This document shows, piece after piece, positions 1 to 6,684 of a DNA stretch of 14,250 bases. The notes beneath the pieces are model-generated. The model searched no databases, was not told where the DNA came from, and worked only from the letters and a program-made list of their open reading frames with translations. Source of the stretch: Planctomycetota bacterium (GTDB lineage Bacteria > Planctomycetota > Planctomycetia > Gemmatales > Gemmataceae); contig JACQFG010000176.1 of the NCBI GenBank assembly GCA_016200155.1, forward strand, positions 1 to 14,250. Reading direction: 5' to 3'. Position numbers and translations under genes: made by a program. Numbering within the stretch: the first letter of the stretch is position 1; the number at the start of each line of letters is the position of its first letter.

Positions 1-5
1 ATCCC

Positions 6-39
6 AAAAAGGCCGGTCCCTCCATGGACCGGCCTTTTT
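6..39. terminator. Bidirectional intrinsic terminator
   Basis: A perfect 14-bp inverted repeat (AAAAAGGCCGGTCC / GGACCGGCCTTTTT) with a 6-nt loop. The stem is G/C-rich, with an A-run on one side and a T-run on the other, so it can work on either strand. On the minus strand it lies about 40 bp after the stop of the NHL-repeat gene. On the plus strand it could end a gene lying left of the window. Confidence 0.85.
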
Positions 40-50
40 CATTGCGCTTT

Positions 51-80
51 CTCTTCGTGCCCTTCGTGGCCCTTCGTGGA
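51..80. repeat. Three-unit 10-bp tandem repeat (CTTCGTG)
   Basis: Three successive 10-mers, CTCTTCGTGC, CCTTCGTGGC and CCTTCGTGGA, sit exactly between the terminator and the stop codon of the NHL gene. On the minus strand they read as CACGAAG repeats. Short CACGAAG arrays are, as I recall, dispersed in many environmental bacterial genomes. The function is unknown. Confidence 0.6.
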
Positions 81-1148
81 TCATTTCTCCCAGCGAAACA
101 CCCGGTGGTTCATGCTGTCGACGATGTACAGCGTCCCGTTCGCATGAACATAGACCCCGTGCGGCTCGTTGAACGATACGCTCAATGGTTCGCCGCCGTC
201 CTGCGATTCGCCTTTCTTACCGGTCCCCGCGAGCCGAACGATCTTGCCGTCCTTGGGCGTGAACTTGCGAATGACGTGATTGGCGGTGTCGGCAATGATG
301 ACGTTGTCGTCGAGATCGACGCAGAGATGCTTGGGGCCGTTGAGCGTGGCCTTGCGGGCGTCGCCGCCGTCGCCCGAGTTGCCCGCCTTGCCCGTGCCGG
401 CGCGCGTGCGGATCTTGCCGGCCGCATCGACGACGCGCAAGGCATGCCCCGAGCGTTCGAGGATGTAAACGTTCCCCTGGCGATCGACGCAGGCGGCCCG
501 CGGATCGACGAGCGGCTGCGTTCTTGCGTCGGCGCCGTCGGTTGGGACGCCTTTCTTGCCGTTGCCCGCGACGTGATGGATGACGCCTGTCTTCATGTCG
601 ACGACGTGAATCTTGCGGTTGTCGAGGTCGGTGAGATAGAGCCTGGAGAAGTCGGCGTTGAAGGCGACGCAGTAGATGCCGCCCAGCTCGGCGCCCGCCG
701 CCGGTCCGCCGATGCCCTTGTCGCCCTTCGTGCCGACGCCGGCAAAGGCGCTGATTTTCCCGGATGGGTCGATCTTGCGCACACGGTTGTTCCAGGTGTC
801 GGCGGCGTAGATGACGCCGTCGGGCGTGACGGCGAGGCTGTGCATGCCGTTGAAGGCAGCGTCGAGGGCCCGGCCGCCGTCGCCGGAGTTGCCCTTCTTG
901 CCGGTGCCCGCGAGGATCGTGAAGTTACCCTTGGGATCGACTTTCAAGATGCGCTGGCCTTGCAGCTCGGCGAGGTAGTAGTTGCCCGCCTTGTCGAAGT
1001 CGATGCCGAACGGCTGGATGAGCTTGGCCTGCGTGGCCGGGACGTTGTTGTCCATGGTTCCGCCGCCGGCGATGCGCACGAGCTTGTCGGCATGCGCCGG
1101 CTGAATGACGATCAACACACTGGAAACGATCAGCAGATACTTGCGCAT
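81..1148 (-). CDS. Secreted NHL-repeat (six-bladed beta-propeller) protein
   Basis: A 355-residue exported beta-propeller protein. Residues 1-20 form a signal peptide (MRKYLLIVSS..., ending in AHA before DKL). The rest holds six blades, each opening with an AGxG-type turn followed by KKGNSGDGG-like residues, at about 27, 80, 136, 194, 250 and 307. NHL-like stretches follow, such as DGVIYAADTWNNRVRKID and DNVIIADTANHVIRKF. NHL propellers usually bind protein, ligand or nucleic acid and are not catalytic by default; the partner here is unknown. The ATG at 1148 is preferred over the longer open frame because it begins the signal peptide and has AGGAG 5 nt upstream; the upstream extension runs through inverted repeats. 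The gene is flanked by terminators and is probably monocistronic. Planctomycetes encode many such proteins. The fold is secure; the function is not. Confidence 0.9.
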   Translation of the reverse strand: MRKYLLIVSSVLIVIQPAHADKLVRIAGGGTMDNNVPATQAKLIQPFGIDFDKAGNYYLAELQGQRILKVDPKGNFTILAGTGKKGNSGDGGRALDAAFNGMHSLAVTPDGVIYAADTWNNRVRKIDPSGKISAFAGVGTKGDKGIGGPAAGAELGGIYCVAFNADFSRLYLTDLDNRKIHVVDMKTGVIHHVAGNGKKGVPTDGADARTQPLVDPRAACVDRQGNVYILERSGHALRVVDAAGKIRTRAGTGKAGNSGDGGDARKATLNGPKHLCVDLDDNVIIADTANHVIRKFTPKDGKIVRLAGTGKKGESQDGGEPLSVSFNEPHGVYVHANGTLYIVDSMNHRVFRWEK

Positions 1149-1153
1149 GTCGG

Positions 1154-1158
1154 CTCCT
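1154..1158 (-). promoter_or_regulatory. Shine-Dalgarno site fixing the NHL gene start
   Basis: AGGAG on the minus strand, 5 nt before the ATG at 1148. It supports this start over the in-frame upstream ones. Confidence 0.75.
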
Positions 1159-1170
1159 GAAATAAGTCCC

Positions 1171-1222
1171 CTGAGCCCGCAGCGCAAGCAAGGGCCGTCC
1201 CTCGCTTGCGCTGCGGGCTCAG
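1171..1222. repeat. Inverted repeat, 24-bp arms and 4-nt loop (CTGAGCCCGCAGCGC family)
   Basis: Arms 1171-1194 and 1199-1222 match at 23 of 24 positions and begin CTGAGCCCGCAGCGCAAGC. The loop is CCGT. It lies 23 bp upstream of the NHL gene start and has no T-run, so it is not a standard terminator. It looks like a dispersed planctomycete palindromic repeat; that statement rests on recall. It would fold tightly in any RNA read from either strand and lies where the NHL promoter or leader should be. Confidence 0.8.
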
Positions 1223-1224
1223 AA

Positions 1225-1261
1225 CAAAAAAGAGCGAAGGACCAAATGTCCTCCGCTCTTT
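1225..1261 (-). terminator. Intrinsic terminator of the zinc-ribbon gene
   Basis: A 14-bp stem (1229-1242 with 1248-1261, one mismatch, loop CAAAT) is followed on the minus strand by a T-run (the A-run at 1225-1231 on the plus strand). It lies about 130 bp after the stop of the C4 zinc-ribbon gene at 1390 and separates it from the NHL gene. Confidence 0.8.
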
Positions 1262-1281
1262 GTATGTCGCTTTCAGGATCG

Positions 1282-1379
1282 ATGGCAGAAAAATGTGGGG
1301 CAGAAAAATGAAAAATCGCGTTCGCCGACACTCAACCGTTGCCTCGCATTTATTTTTCTGCCCCCCATTTTTCTGCCAT
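1282..1379. repeat. Inverted repeat made of four GGCAGAAAAATG units
   Basis: The left arm 1282-1309 and right arm 1352-1379 are complementary at 27 of 28 positions. Each arm is itself two tandem copies of GGCAGAAAAATG, so the element holds four copies in head-to-head pairs around a spacer of about 42 bp. It starts 10 bp after the stop of the zinc-ribbon gene. It is A/T-rich compared with its surroundings. I see no open frame and no transposase. It is probably a dispersed non-coding repeat. Confidence 0.8.
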
Positions 1380-1389
1380 GACCGGCATC

Positions 1390-2091
1390 TCACGATTCCA
1401 AATACAACATCCGCCCGCAGTTCTTGCACAACAGGAACATCTCGTGCTTCAGCTCGTTCAGCATCTGCGACGTGATCTCGGTGTAGCACGCCGAGCAGGT
1501 GCGGCCCGTGACGCCGGCGAGCGCCTCGATCCCCTTGGCGGCGACCAGGCGATCGTACTTGAGGCGCGCGTCCCCTTCCAGCGTCGCCTCGGCGGCTTTT
1601 AGTTCCTCTTGCGAACGCGCCTTGTCCTCGACGAACCGGGCCAGGCGCTCCTGCTGGTCCTTCTCGAACTGGGCGAAGTCGGCCCGCGCCTTCTTGACGA
1701 TCGCCTCGGCCTCGGGCAGCTTCGCATTCTTTTCCTCGGTCTCGGCCATCATCGTGAGGATCTCGTCCTCGTGCTTGGCGACATGCGCCTTCTCCGAGGC
1801 GATCTCGGCCTTGAGCGTGTCGTACTCCTTGCGGTTGCCGGCCTCGTCCATCTGCTTTTCGTACTTCTTGATCTGGGCCTGCGTTGCCTTGACCGATCCT
1901 TCCTTGTCGCGGATCTCGGCGCCGAGGGTCTTGAGCTGTTCCTGGGTTTGCTTGAACGCCTCTTCCTGGTTGGCGAGCTTTTTTTGCTGAGTCGCGAGCT
2001 GCTTGGGGGCCTGCTCCGTCTTGACTTCGAGGTCCTTGATGTGGCGGCGCAGGCGGTGCAGTTCTTTCAGAATGACGGCGGGACCTGGCAT
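1390..2091 (-). CDS. Coiled-coil protein with C-terminal C4 zinc ribbon (COG1579 type)
   Basis: A 233-residue soluble protein. Residues about 8-180 form a long charged coiled coil, with the RKEYDTLKAEI stretch (88-98) typical of the COG1579 / zf-RING_7 family. A C-terminal zinc ribbon has C199-x2-C202 and C222-x2-C225, preceded by GVTGRTCSACYTEI. Family members are predicted nucleic-acid or protein-binding adaptors; Helicobacter HP0958 (FlgZ) is a studied relative. The substrate here is unknown. The ATG at 2091 is chosen because GGAG lies 6 nt upstream; a GTG four codons earlier overlaps that site. The gene lies downstream of rpoD but behind the rpoD terminator and a palindrome, so it may have its own promoter. 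Adjacency to dnaG-rpoD recurs, as I recall, in other phyla. The family call is confident. Confidence 0.9.
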   Translation of the reverse strand: MPGPAVILKELHRLRRHIKDLEVKTEQAPKQLATQQKKLANQEEAFKQTQEQLKTLGAEIRDKEGSVKATQAQIKKYEKQMDEAGNRKEYDTLKAEIASEKAHVAKHEDEILTMMAETEEKNAKLPEAEAIVKKARADFAQFEKDQQERLARFVEDKARSQEELKAAEATLEGDARLKYDRLVAAKGIEALAGVTGRTCSACYTEITSQMLNELKHEMFLLCKNCGRMLYLES

Positions 2092-2097
2092 TGCGAT

Positions 2098-2101
2098 CTC
2101 C
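2098..2101 (-). promoter_or_regulatory. Shine-Dalgarno site deciding the zinc-ribbon gene start
   Basis: GGAG on the minus strand, 6 nt before the ATG at 2091. Because it lies inside the alternative GTG reading frame start (2103), the ATG is the likelier initiator. Confidence 0.6.
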
Positions 2102-2110
2102 ACTCGGTAT

Positions 2111-2150
2111 TCGTTTAGCGCCCGCGTGGCGCCACGCGGACGCTAAACGA
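2111..2150. repeat. Palindrome, GTTTAGCG/CGCTAAAC family, copy 1
   Basis: A 40-bp palindrome with no spacer, centred on GGCGCC at 2128-2133. Nineteen of 20 pairs match; the exception is 2121 with 2140. The arms start TCGTTTAGCG. It ends 20 nt upstream of the zinc-ribbon start codon and begins downstream of the rpoD terminator. It shares its core with the elements at 6685, 7809 and 14226, but its inner arm (CCGCGTGGC) differs and is compensated on the other side. Confidence 0.9.
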
Positions 2151-2178
2151 AGACAGGAAGGCGGAACGTCATTCTATC

Positions 2179-2213
2179 AAAAAAAAATCGCCGGTCGCAA
2201 AGGACCGGCGATT
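2179..2213 (-). terminator. Intrinsic terminator of rpoD
   Basis: An 11-bp perfect stem (2186-2196 with 2203-2213, AATCGCCGGTC) with a 6-nt loop, followed on the minus strand by a T-run of about nine (2179-2187 on plus). It starts 6 bp beyond the rpoD stop codon. Confidence 0.9.
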
Positions 2214-2219
2214 CCTGGA

Positions 2220-3911
2220 TCAACCTTGTTGTTGATGCTGCTTCTGGCGAGCAGCATCGAGGAACCCTTCGAGCTGCCGGCTGCGCACCGGATGCTGCAG
2301 CTTGCGGACCGCTTTCGCCTCGATCTGGCGGACGCGCTCTCTTGTCACCTTGAAGATTCGGCCCACCTCTTCGAGTGTGTAGGTGTAGCCGTCCCCCAGG
2401 CCGTAGCGCAGCTTGATGATCTCGCGCTCGCGGTAAGTCAGCGTCTTCAGGACGTGCTCGATCTTGTCCTTGAGCATCTCCTGCGTGGCGGCGTTGACGG
2501 GCGACTCGGCTTGCTCGTCCTCGATGAAGTCGCCGAAGTAGCTGTCCTCGCTCTCGCCGACGGGGCGATCGAGGCTGATCGGGTGCTTGCTGATCTTCAT
2601 CACACGGCGCGTCTCGTCGATCGTGATGCCGGCTTCCTTCGCCGTCTCCTCGATCGTGGGCTCGCGGCCCAGCTGCTGCAGGAGCCGTTTGGAGACGTTG
2701 CGCAACTTCGACATCGTCTCGATCATGTGCACCGGGATACGGATCGTGCGGGCCTGATCGGCGATGGCGCGGGTGATGGCCTGGCGGATCCACCAGGTGG
2801 CATAGGTCGAGAACTTGTAGCCGCGACGATATTCGTACTTGTCGACGGCACGCATCAGGCCGGTATTGCCTTCCTGGATGAGATCGAGGAACGACAGGCC
2901 GCGATTGCGATACTTCTTGGCGATGGAGACGACGAGGCGCAGGTTGCCGCCGGAGAGGGAGCGCTTGGCGTCTTCGTATTCGGTGAAGCGTTCCTTGATG
3001 GACTGGACGCGCTTGCGGAGCATGGCGGGGTCTTCGAGCGTCATCATCATCAGGTCGCGCAGCTCTTTTTCGAGGGCGGCGCGGTCCTCGCTGCACGAAC
3101 GCTGGCCTTGCAGGGCGCCGATAGTCTGCTCGAGCTCGTCCATGCGCTTCGAAATCTGTTCGAGCCGTTTCATGAGCGGTTGAACACGCTGCGTGCGGAT
3201 CGACAGCTCCTCGACCAGCGTGACGGCCTTGCGGCGCCGCATCTTCAGGCTGCGGCGATAGAACCGGCGCTCCTCCTCGGAACGGCGCTCGTCGACTCCC
3301 TTGATGAAGTCCTCGATGTTCTGCTCGAGCAGATGCTCCAGCGTCTTGAGGTTGTGCGGCATGCGCTGGAGGATCTTGTCCTTTTCGAGGTTCTCGGTGA
3401 GCGACACCTTGATGGTGCGATCGAACGGCAGCTCATTGGTATGGACGCGCTTGAGCGTCTCGACGACCTGGGCCAGGGCGTAATCGCATTCGAGCACCTT
3501 GCGGCTGAAGCGCTTGCGGGTGACCTCGATCTTCTTGGCCAGCTCGATTTCTTCCTTGCGGTTGAGGAGGGGGATCGAGCCCATCTGGGTGAGGTACATG
3601 CGGACGGGATCGTCGATGCGTTTGCCGTCGCCTTCTTCGAGAGCGCCCAGGTCGAGTTCGCGCAGGTCCGCTTCGATTTCGTCGGTGGGCTCGACGGTGA
3701 GCTTGCCGTTCTTCGACTCGCGTTCGTCGATGTCGGCCTCGTCGATCAGGTCGATGCCTTGCTCTTCCAGGAGCATGAGAAGCTGATCGAGCTTCTCGGG
3801 GTTGACGGCGTCGTCGGGAAGGTACTCATTGACCTGGCTGTAGGTCAGGTAGCCCTTCTGCTTGCCCGAATCGATGAGCGTCTTCAGGCCGTCGTCGAGT
3901 TTCAGTTCCAT
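2220..3911 (-). CDS. rpoD: Primary RNA polymerase sigma factor (sigma-70, RpoD/SigA)
   Basis: A 563-residue housekeeping sigma factor that directs RNA polymerase to most promoters. Region 1.1 is at about 1-60. Region 1.2 is at 101-129 ([20 protein letters not shown]). A helical non-conserved insert covers about 130-310. Regions 2.1-2.4 lie at about 311-400 and include [36 protein letters not shown] and the [15 protein letters not shown] stretch. Region 3 is at about 400-480. Region 4 lies at 485-550, with the helix-turn-helix [20 protein letters not shown]. Regions 1.1, 1.2, 2, 3 and 4 are all present, which marks a primary rather than alternative sigma. The ATG has AGGGGG 5 nt upstream. It lies 81 bp downstream of dnaG on the same strand and is followed at once by a strong terminator. 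It is probably expressed from the dnaG promoter, perhaps also from an internal one that I cannot place. Confidence 0.98.
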   Translation of the reverse strand: MELKLDDGLKTLIDSGKQKGYLTYSQVNEYLPDDAVNPEKLDQLLMLLEEQGIDLIDEADIDERESKNGKLTVEPTDEIEADLRELDLGALEEGDGKRIDDPVRMYLTQMGSIPLLNRKEEIELAKKIEVTRKRFSRKVLECDYALAQVVETLKRVHTNELPFDRTIKVSLTENLEKDKILQRMPHNLKTLEHLLEQNIEDFIKGVDERRSEEERRFYRRSLKMRRRKAVTLVEELSIRTQRVQPLMKRLEQISKRMDELEQTIGALQGQRSCSEDRAALEKELRDLMMMTLEDPAMLRKRVQSIKERFTEYEDAKRSLSGGNLRLVVSIAKKYRNRGLSFLDLIQEGNTGLMRAVDKYEYRRGYKFSTYATWWIRQAITRAIADQARTIRIPVHMIETMSKLRNVSKRLLQQLGREPTIEETAKEAGITIDETRRVMKISKHPISLDRPVGESEDSYFGDFIEDEQAESPVNAATQEMLKDKIEHVLKTLTYREREIIKLRYGLGDGYTYTLEEVGRIFKVTRERVRQIEAKAVRKLQHPVRSRQLEGFLDAARQKQHQQQG

Positions 3912-3916
3912 TGAAG

Positions 3917-3922
3917 CCCCCT
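3917..3922 (-). promoter_or_regulatory. G-rich ribosome binding site of rpoD
   Basis: AGGGGG on the minus strand with 5 nt to the ATG at 3911. It is a G-run rather than AGGAGG; the long low-complexity gene at 11777 has a similar G-run. Confidence 0.6.
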
Positions 3923-3926
3923 ATTC

Positions 3927-3986
3927 CATTGCAAATTGCCGATTGCAAATTTCAAATTTGAAATCTGCAATTTGCAATTTGCAATG
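3927..3986. repeat. 60-bp AT-rich palindrome between dnaG and rpoD
   Basis: The sequence is symmetric about 3956/3957 in the centre TTTCAAATTTGAAA. Of 30 pairs, 27 match, two are mismatches (3948/3965 and 3940/3973) and one is a G-T wobble. The motif GCAAATTG / CAATTTGC recurs as a tandem element. It fills most of the 81-bp gap between the dnaG stop (3993) and the rpoD start. It could fold in the dnaG-rpoD mRNA, act as an attenuator or processing site, or be a dispersed AT-rich repeat. There is no T-run for a standard terminator. Confidence 0.8.
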
Positions 3987-3992
3987 AGGAGT

Positions 3993-5807
3993 TTATTGGT
4001 GATCTCGCAACTTCTTGAGCAGCTCCAGCGCGTCGGCGGGGGCTGCGTCTTGCATTTGGTTCTTGATCGCCAGCTTGCGGCGCAGCGTTTTGCGTTCGCG
4101 AAACCGCTCCAGGACCTTCTGGAACACGCCCGGACGATCCGGGTAATCGAGGCCTTTTTGGGCCAGGTCGCGCATGCTTTGCCACAACTTTTCATTATCG
4201 ATGATGCCTTGCAAATGGTCCAGGTCAGCTGGTTGCCCTGAGGCGTGGAGGCGGTAAAGCGCCTCGATCACTTTGCGCAGACCAGGATGCTCCATTTCGT
4301 CTTCGGCAATCTCGACGGCAGCACGCGGAACCAGCGCCGGCTCGGCCAGCAAAAGCTCCAGAAGCTCGCGTTCATGCAACGGCGCCGGACCCGCCTTCGT
4401 CTCGGCCGGCGCAGCCTGCGCCTCCGCCTCGGCCGGCGGGTTGTGCGGCGTTTCGCGCGGCGCGGTCCGGTCGCTTGCGCTCCCGGCTCGCTTTGCGCGC
4501 AGTTCCTTCAAACGCGCCCATATCAGGTCCTCCTTGATGAGTAGGCGTTGGGCGATCCGATTCACCATCAGGGCGAGCTTAACCGAACGCTCGTTCGGCG
4601 TCAGGGCCAGGATGCCGAGCAATTCCTCGGCCGCTTGCCGTTGTCCATCGACGCCGCGCGCGCCATGCTTGGCCCAGGCGTGCTGCAGCTTGTACTCGAA
4701 CACGTCGACGGCGCCCTCGAGGGCCGCTCGGAAAGGCTCGGGGCCTTTCGCAACGAGCAAGTCGCACGGGTCGAGTCCTTCGGGCAACGTCGCGATGCGC
4801 AGGTCCAGGTCGTTCTTGACGAAGACCTCCAGCGCTCGATCCACACCGGTGTCGCCGCCGGCGTCCGCATCGAATACCAGGACCACGCGCGGCACGATGC
4901 GCTTGAGCTGCTTGATGTGCCGCTCGTTCAGCGCCGTGCCCATGGTGGCGACCACCTGCGCGATGCCGTGCTGGTGGGCCATGATCACGTCGGTGTAGCC
5001 TTCGACGATGGCGAGGTAGCCGGTCTTGGCGGCGGCCTGTTTCGCCAGGTCGATCCCGTAGAGCTGGTCGCTCTTCGAAAATATTGCCGTTTCCGCGGAA
5101 TTGTAGTATTTCGGCGGAGGTCGATCCGCCGATACAACAGACGAAGGCAGAATCCGCCCGCCGAAACCGACGGTGCGGCCCTGAACGTCGCGAATCGGAA
5201 ACATGACCCGATCGCGAAACCGGTCGTAGTGCCCCTTCTGCTCATTCCGCTTGGCGATCAGCCCGACCTGTTCCAGGAGATCGAGCGAGATCTTCTCTTT
5301 CAGCGCCCCCTGCACCAGCCATTCCCACGCATCCGGCGCGTACCCCAGCCCGAACTGGCGGATCATGCCAAGATTCAACTGGCGCTCGCCCAGATAATCG
5401 CGGGCAACTTCGGCGCTCGGCGCGTCGAGCAGGCAGCTCTGGTAGCGTGCCGCCGCCCATTTCATCACGTCAAGCATACCCGCCTTGCTGGGTCCGGCAG
5501 AGATTTTTTGATTTTTTTCTAAAGAAATGCCGGCGCGCTGTGCGAGAGTTCTGAGCGCTTCGGGAAATTCGACATGATCCATCTTTTGCACGAACGTGAA
5601 GACATCCCCCCATTCGCCACATGCCCAACACTTGTAGCTCTGTTTGCGCGGATCGACCACCAGGGATGGATGCTTGTCTTCGTGGAAGGGACAGAGGGCC
5701 TTGAAGGTGGGGCCGGCGGGGCGCAAGCTGAGGTAGCTGCCGACGACATCGACGATATCGTTTGCTTCTCGAATCCGTTCGCGCAGGGCTGTGCGATCGT
5801 CGTTCAC
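3993..5807 (-). CDS. dnaG: DNA primase DnaG
   Basis: A 604-residue replicative primase that makes RNA primers at the fork with DnaB. The N-terminal CHC2 zinc ribbon has C39, H42, C60 and C63 (CPFH ... CWAC). The RNA-polymerase core includes DRFRDRVMFPIRD and GRTVGFGGR at about 195-218. The Toprim catalytic site has E269 (IVEGYTD) and D313/D315 (VFDADAGGDTG). After a Pro/Ala/Glu-rich linker at about 440-475, the last 130 residues form the helicase-interaction domain, ending in a charged helix. Length fits the family. The GTG at 5807 is chosen because it places the zinc domain at the usual distance from the N terminus and has AGGTG about 4 nt upstream. An in-frame ATG at 5912 would add 35 residues unlike primase. 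It is the first gene of dnaG-rpoD, with a near-consensus promoter at 5989-6017. rpsU, which precedes dnaG in enterobacteria, is absent. Confidence 0.96.
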   Translation of the reverse strand: MNDDRTALRERIREANDIVDVVGSYLSLRPAGPTFKALCPFHEDKHPSLVVDPRKQSYKCWACGEWGDVFTFVQKMDHVEFPEALRTLAQRAGISLEKNQKISAGPSKAGMLDVMKWAAARYQSCLLDAPSAEVARDYLGERQLNLGMIRQFGLGYAPDAWEWLVQGALKEKISLDLLEQVGLIAKRNEQKGHYDRFRDRVMFPIRDVQGRTVGFGGRILPSSVVSADRPPPKYYNSAETAIFSKSDQLYGIDLAKQAAAKTGYLAIVEGYTDVIMAHQHGIAQVVATMGTALNERHIKQLKRIVPRVVLVFDADAGGDTGVDRALEVFVKNDLDLRIATLPEGLDPCDLLVAKGPEPFRAALEGAVDVFEYKLQHAWAKHGARGVDGQRQAAEELLGILALTPNERSVKLALMVNRIAQRLLIKEDLIWARLKELRAKRAGSASDRTAPRETPHNPPAEAEAQAAPAETKAGPAPLHERELLELLLAEPALVPRAAVEIAEDEMEHPGLRKVIEALYRLHASGQPADLDHLQGIIDNEKLWQSMRDLAQKGLDYPDRPGVFQKVLERFRERKTLRRKLAIKNQMQDAAPADALELLKKLRDHQ

Positions 5808-5988
5808 GGAGCACCTGGGGGCCGAAGACGCGAAAGCGATAGACGGGTGCTTCGCATCGACAGCGAGAACGCCTCGCGCGTTTCTCGCAATCCCAGAATT
5901 GGCACGCGGCATATGCACTTCGAGGCTCCCCTTCCGTGGGTTGCTGCCAGTCCATCCCTGCACAATCGATCATTCCGATCTTCCGGAA

Positions 5989-6017
5989 ATTATAGATGGT
6001 GCCGATTTTTCAGTCAA
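5989..6017 (-). promoter_or_regulatory. Sigma-70 promoter of the dnaG-rpoD operon
   Basis: On the minus strand the -35 box is TTGACT (6012-6017) and the -10 box is TATAAT (5989-5994), with a 17-bp spacer. This is one base from consensus. Transcription should begin near 5982, giving a leader of about 175 nt before the dnaG GTG. The gene it drives encodes, further along, the sigma factor that would recognise it, so self-activation is plausible. Confidence 0.8.
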
Positions 6018-6033
6018 GGGGCGGAAGCGGCGA

Positions 6034-6111
6034 CCACGGATTACACGGATGGCACGGATAAGGATTCCGGCGCGCTTCTTGTCTTATCCGTGCGATTCGT
6101 GTAATCCGTGG
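6034..6111. repeat. Inverted repeat with tandem CACGGAT units
   Basis: Arms 6034-6062 and 6083-6111 are complementary at 27 of 29 positions around a 20-nt loop. The left arm is three 9-bp units ending in CACGGAT (CCACGGAT, TACACGGAT, GGCACGGAT). It lies between the divergent dnaG promoter and the TauE-like gene, 36 bp before that gene's ATG. Similar CACGGAT arrays are, by recall, widespread dispersed repeats; the function is unknown. Confidence 0.8.
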
Positions 6112-6135
6112 TTGGATCGTTGGTGAAGGACCTGC

Positions 6136-6141
6136 AAGGAG
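6136..6141 (+). promoter_or_regulatory. Shine-Dalgarno site of the TauE/SafE-like gene
   Basis: AAGGAG with 6 nt to the ATG at 6148. It fixes this start clearly. Confidence 0.85.
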
Positions 6142-6147
6142 ACAGCG

Positions 6148-6675
6148 ATGATAATCGTGGTGTACCTGATGATCGGCCTGGTGATCGGCAGCGTCAGCGG
6201 CGTGATGGGGATCGGCGGCGGCGTGCTGCTGGTGCCGGCGCTCATCTGGCTGTGCGGGTTCAAATCGAACGAGGCGGCCGGGACGTCGCTCGCCGTGCTG
6301 ATTCCGCCGATCGGATTGCCGGCGGCGTGGCGAGCCTACAACGCCAACTACGTCGATCTGGAGGCGGCGCTATGGATCGCGGCCGCGTTCACGATCGGCG
6401 CCTATGCGAGCCGGGGGCTGGTCGAATACATCTCGGATTACTGGTTCCGCCTGGCGTTCGGCCTCTTGATGATGTTCGTGGCGTTTCGGTTCATGCTTGC
6501 TTCGGACTCGGAGGCGGCCAGCGCCGCGGGCGGCCTGGGGGCAGCATGTTTGGCATGGGTGGCGTATTTCGGGTTGAAAATGCTCGGTCGCCGTCATCTG
6601 CCGCCGCCGAGCCTGGGTCAGCTGGTTCAAACGCAGCACGAAGGCCGGCCCGTGGATCGGGATTATCAGATATGA
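6148..6675 (+). CDS. TauE/SafE-family (DUF81) membrane protein, half length
   Basis: A 175-residue integral membrane protein and the only plus-strand gene here. The N terminus has the family motif GSVSGVMGIGGG (14-25) in a hydrophobic segment at about 2-36. AAGTSLAV at 43-50 is also typical of the family. Further hydrophobic segments lie at about 47-60, 72-90, 100-117 and 128-145, followed by a polar tail. Family members transport sulfite, sulfoacetate or other organic anions. They are usually about 250 residues and made of two homologous halves. This protein has only one half, so it would have to dimerise; no neighbour supplies the second half. The substrate is unknown. Ribosome site and start are good. 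It faces dnaG and converges on the prenyltransferase-like gene, with a palindrome between them. Confidence 0.88.
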   Translation: MIIVVYLMIGLVIGSVSGVMGIGGGVLLVPALIWLCGFKSNEAAGTSLAVLIPPIGLPAAWRAYNANYVDLEAALWIAAAFTIGAYASRGLVEYISDYWFRLAFGLLMMFVAFRFMLASDSEAASAAGGLGAACLAWVAYFGLKMLGRRHLPPPSLGQLVQTQHEGRPVDRDYQI

Positions 6676-6684
6676 CGACTGACT

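Larger units (their letters stand above)
5808..6147. other. 340-bp divergent intergenic region (dnaG / TauE-like gene)
   Basis: It holds the minus-strand dnaG promoter (5989-6017), an inferred dnaG leader of about 175 nt (5808-5982), the CACGGAT inverted repeat (6034-6111) and the ribosome site of the plus-strand gene (6136-6141). Open frames run into the leader in two minus-strand frames but show no recognisable protein. I see no RNA gene or riboswitch consensus. Confidence 0.6.

Noticed and set aside
24..1160. Plus-strand open frame of 378 codons
   Set aside because: Antisense shadow of the NHL-repeat gene; its start lies inside the terminator.
1149..1331. N-terminal extension of the NHL protein
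   Set aside because: It would translate through inverted repeats and bury the signal peptide; AGGAG sits before the ATG at 1148.
2091..3914. Plus-strand open frame of 607 codons
   Set aside because: Antisense shadow of rpoD, which is recognised along its full length.
4548..5522. Plus-strand open frame of 324 codons
   Set aside because: Antisense to dnaG, whose catalytic motifs are intact; no recognisable protein.
5808..5963. N-terminal extension of DnaG from upstream in-frame starts
   Set aside because: The extra residues do not resemble primase, the ATG at 5912 lacks a well-spaced ribosome site, and the GTG at 5807 gives a normal family N terminus.
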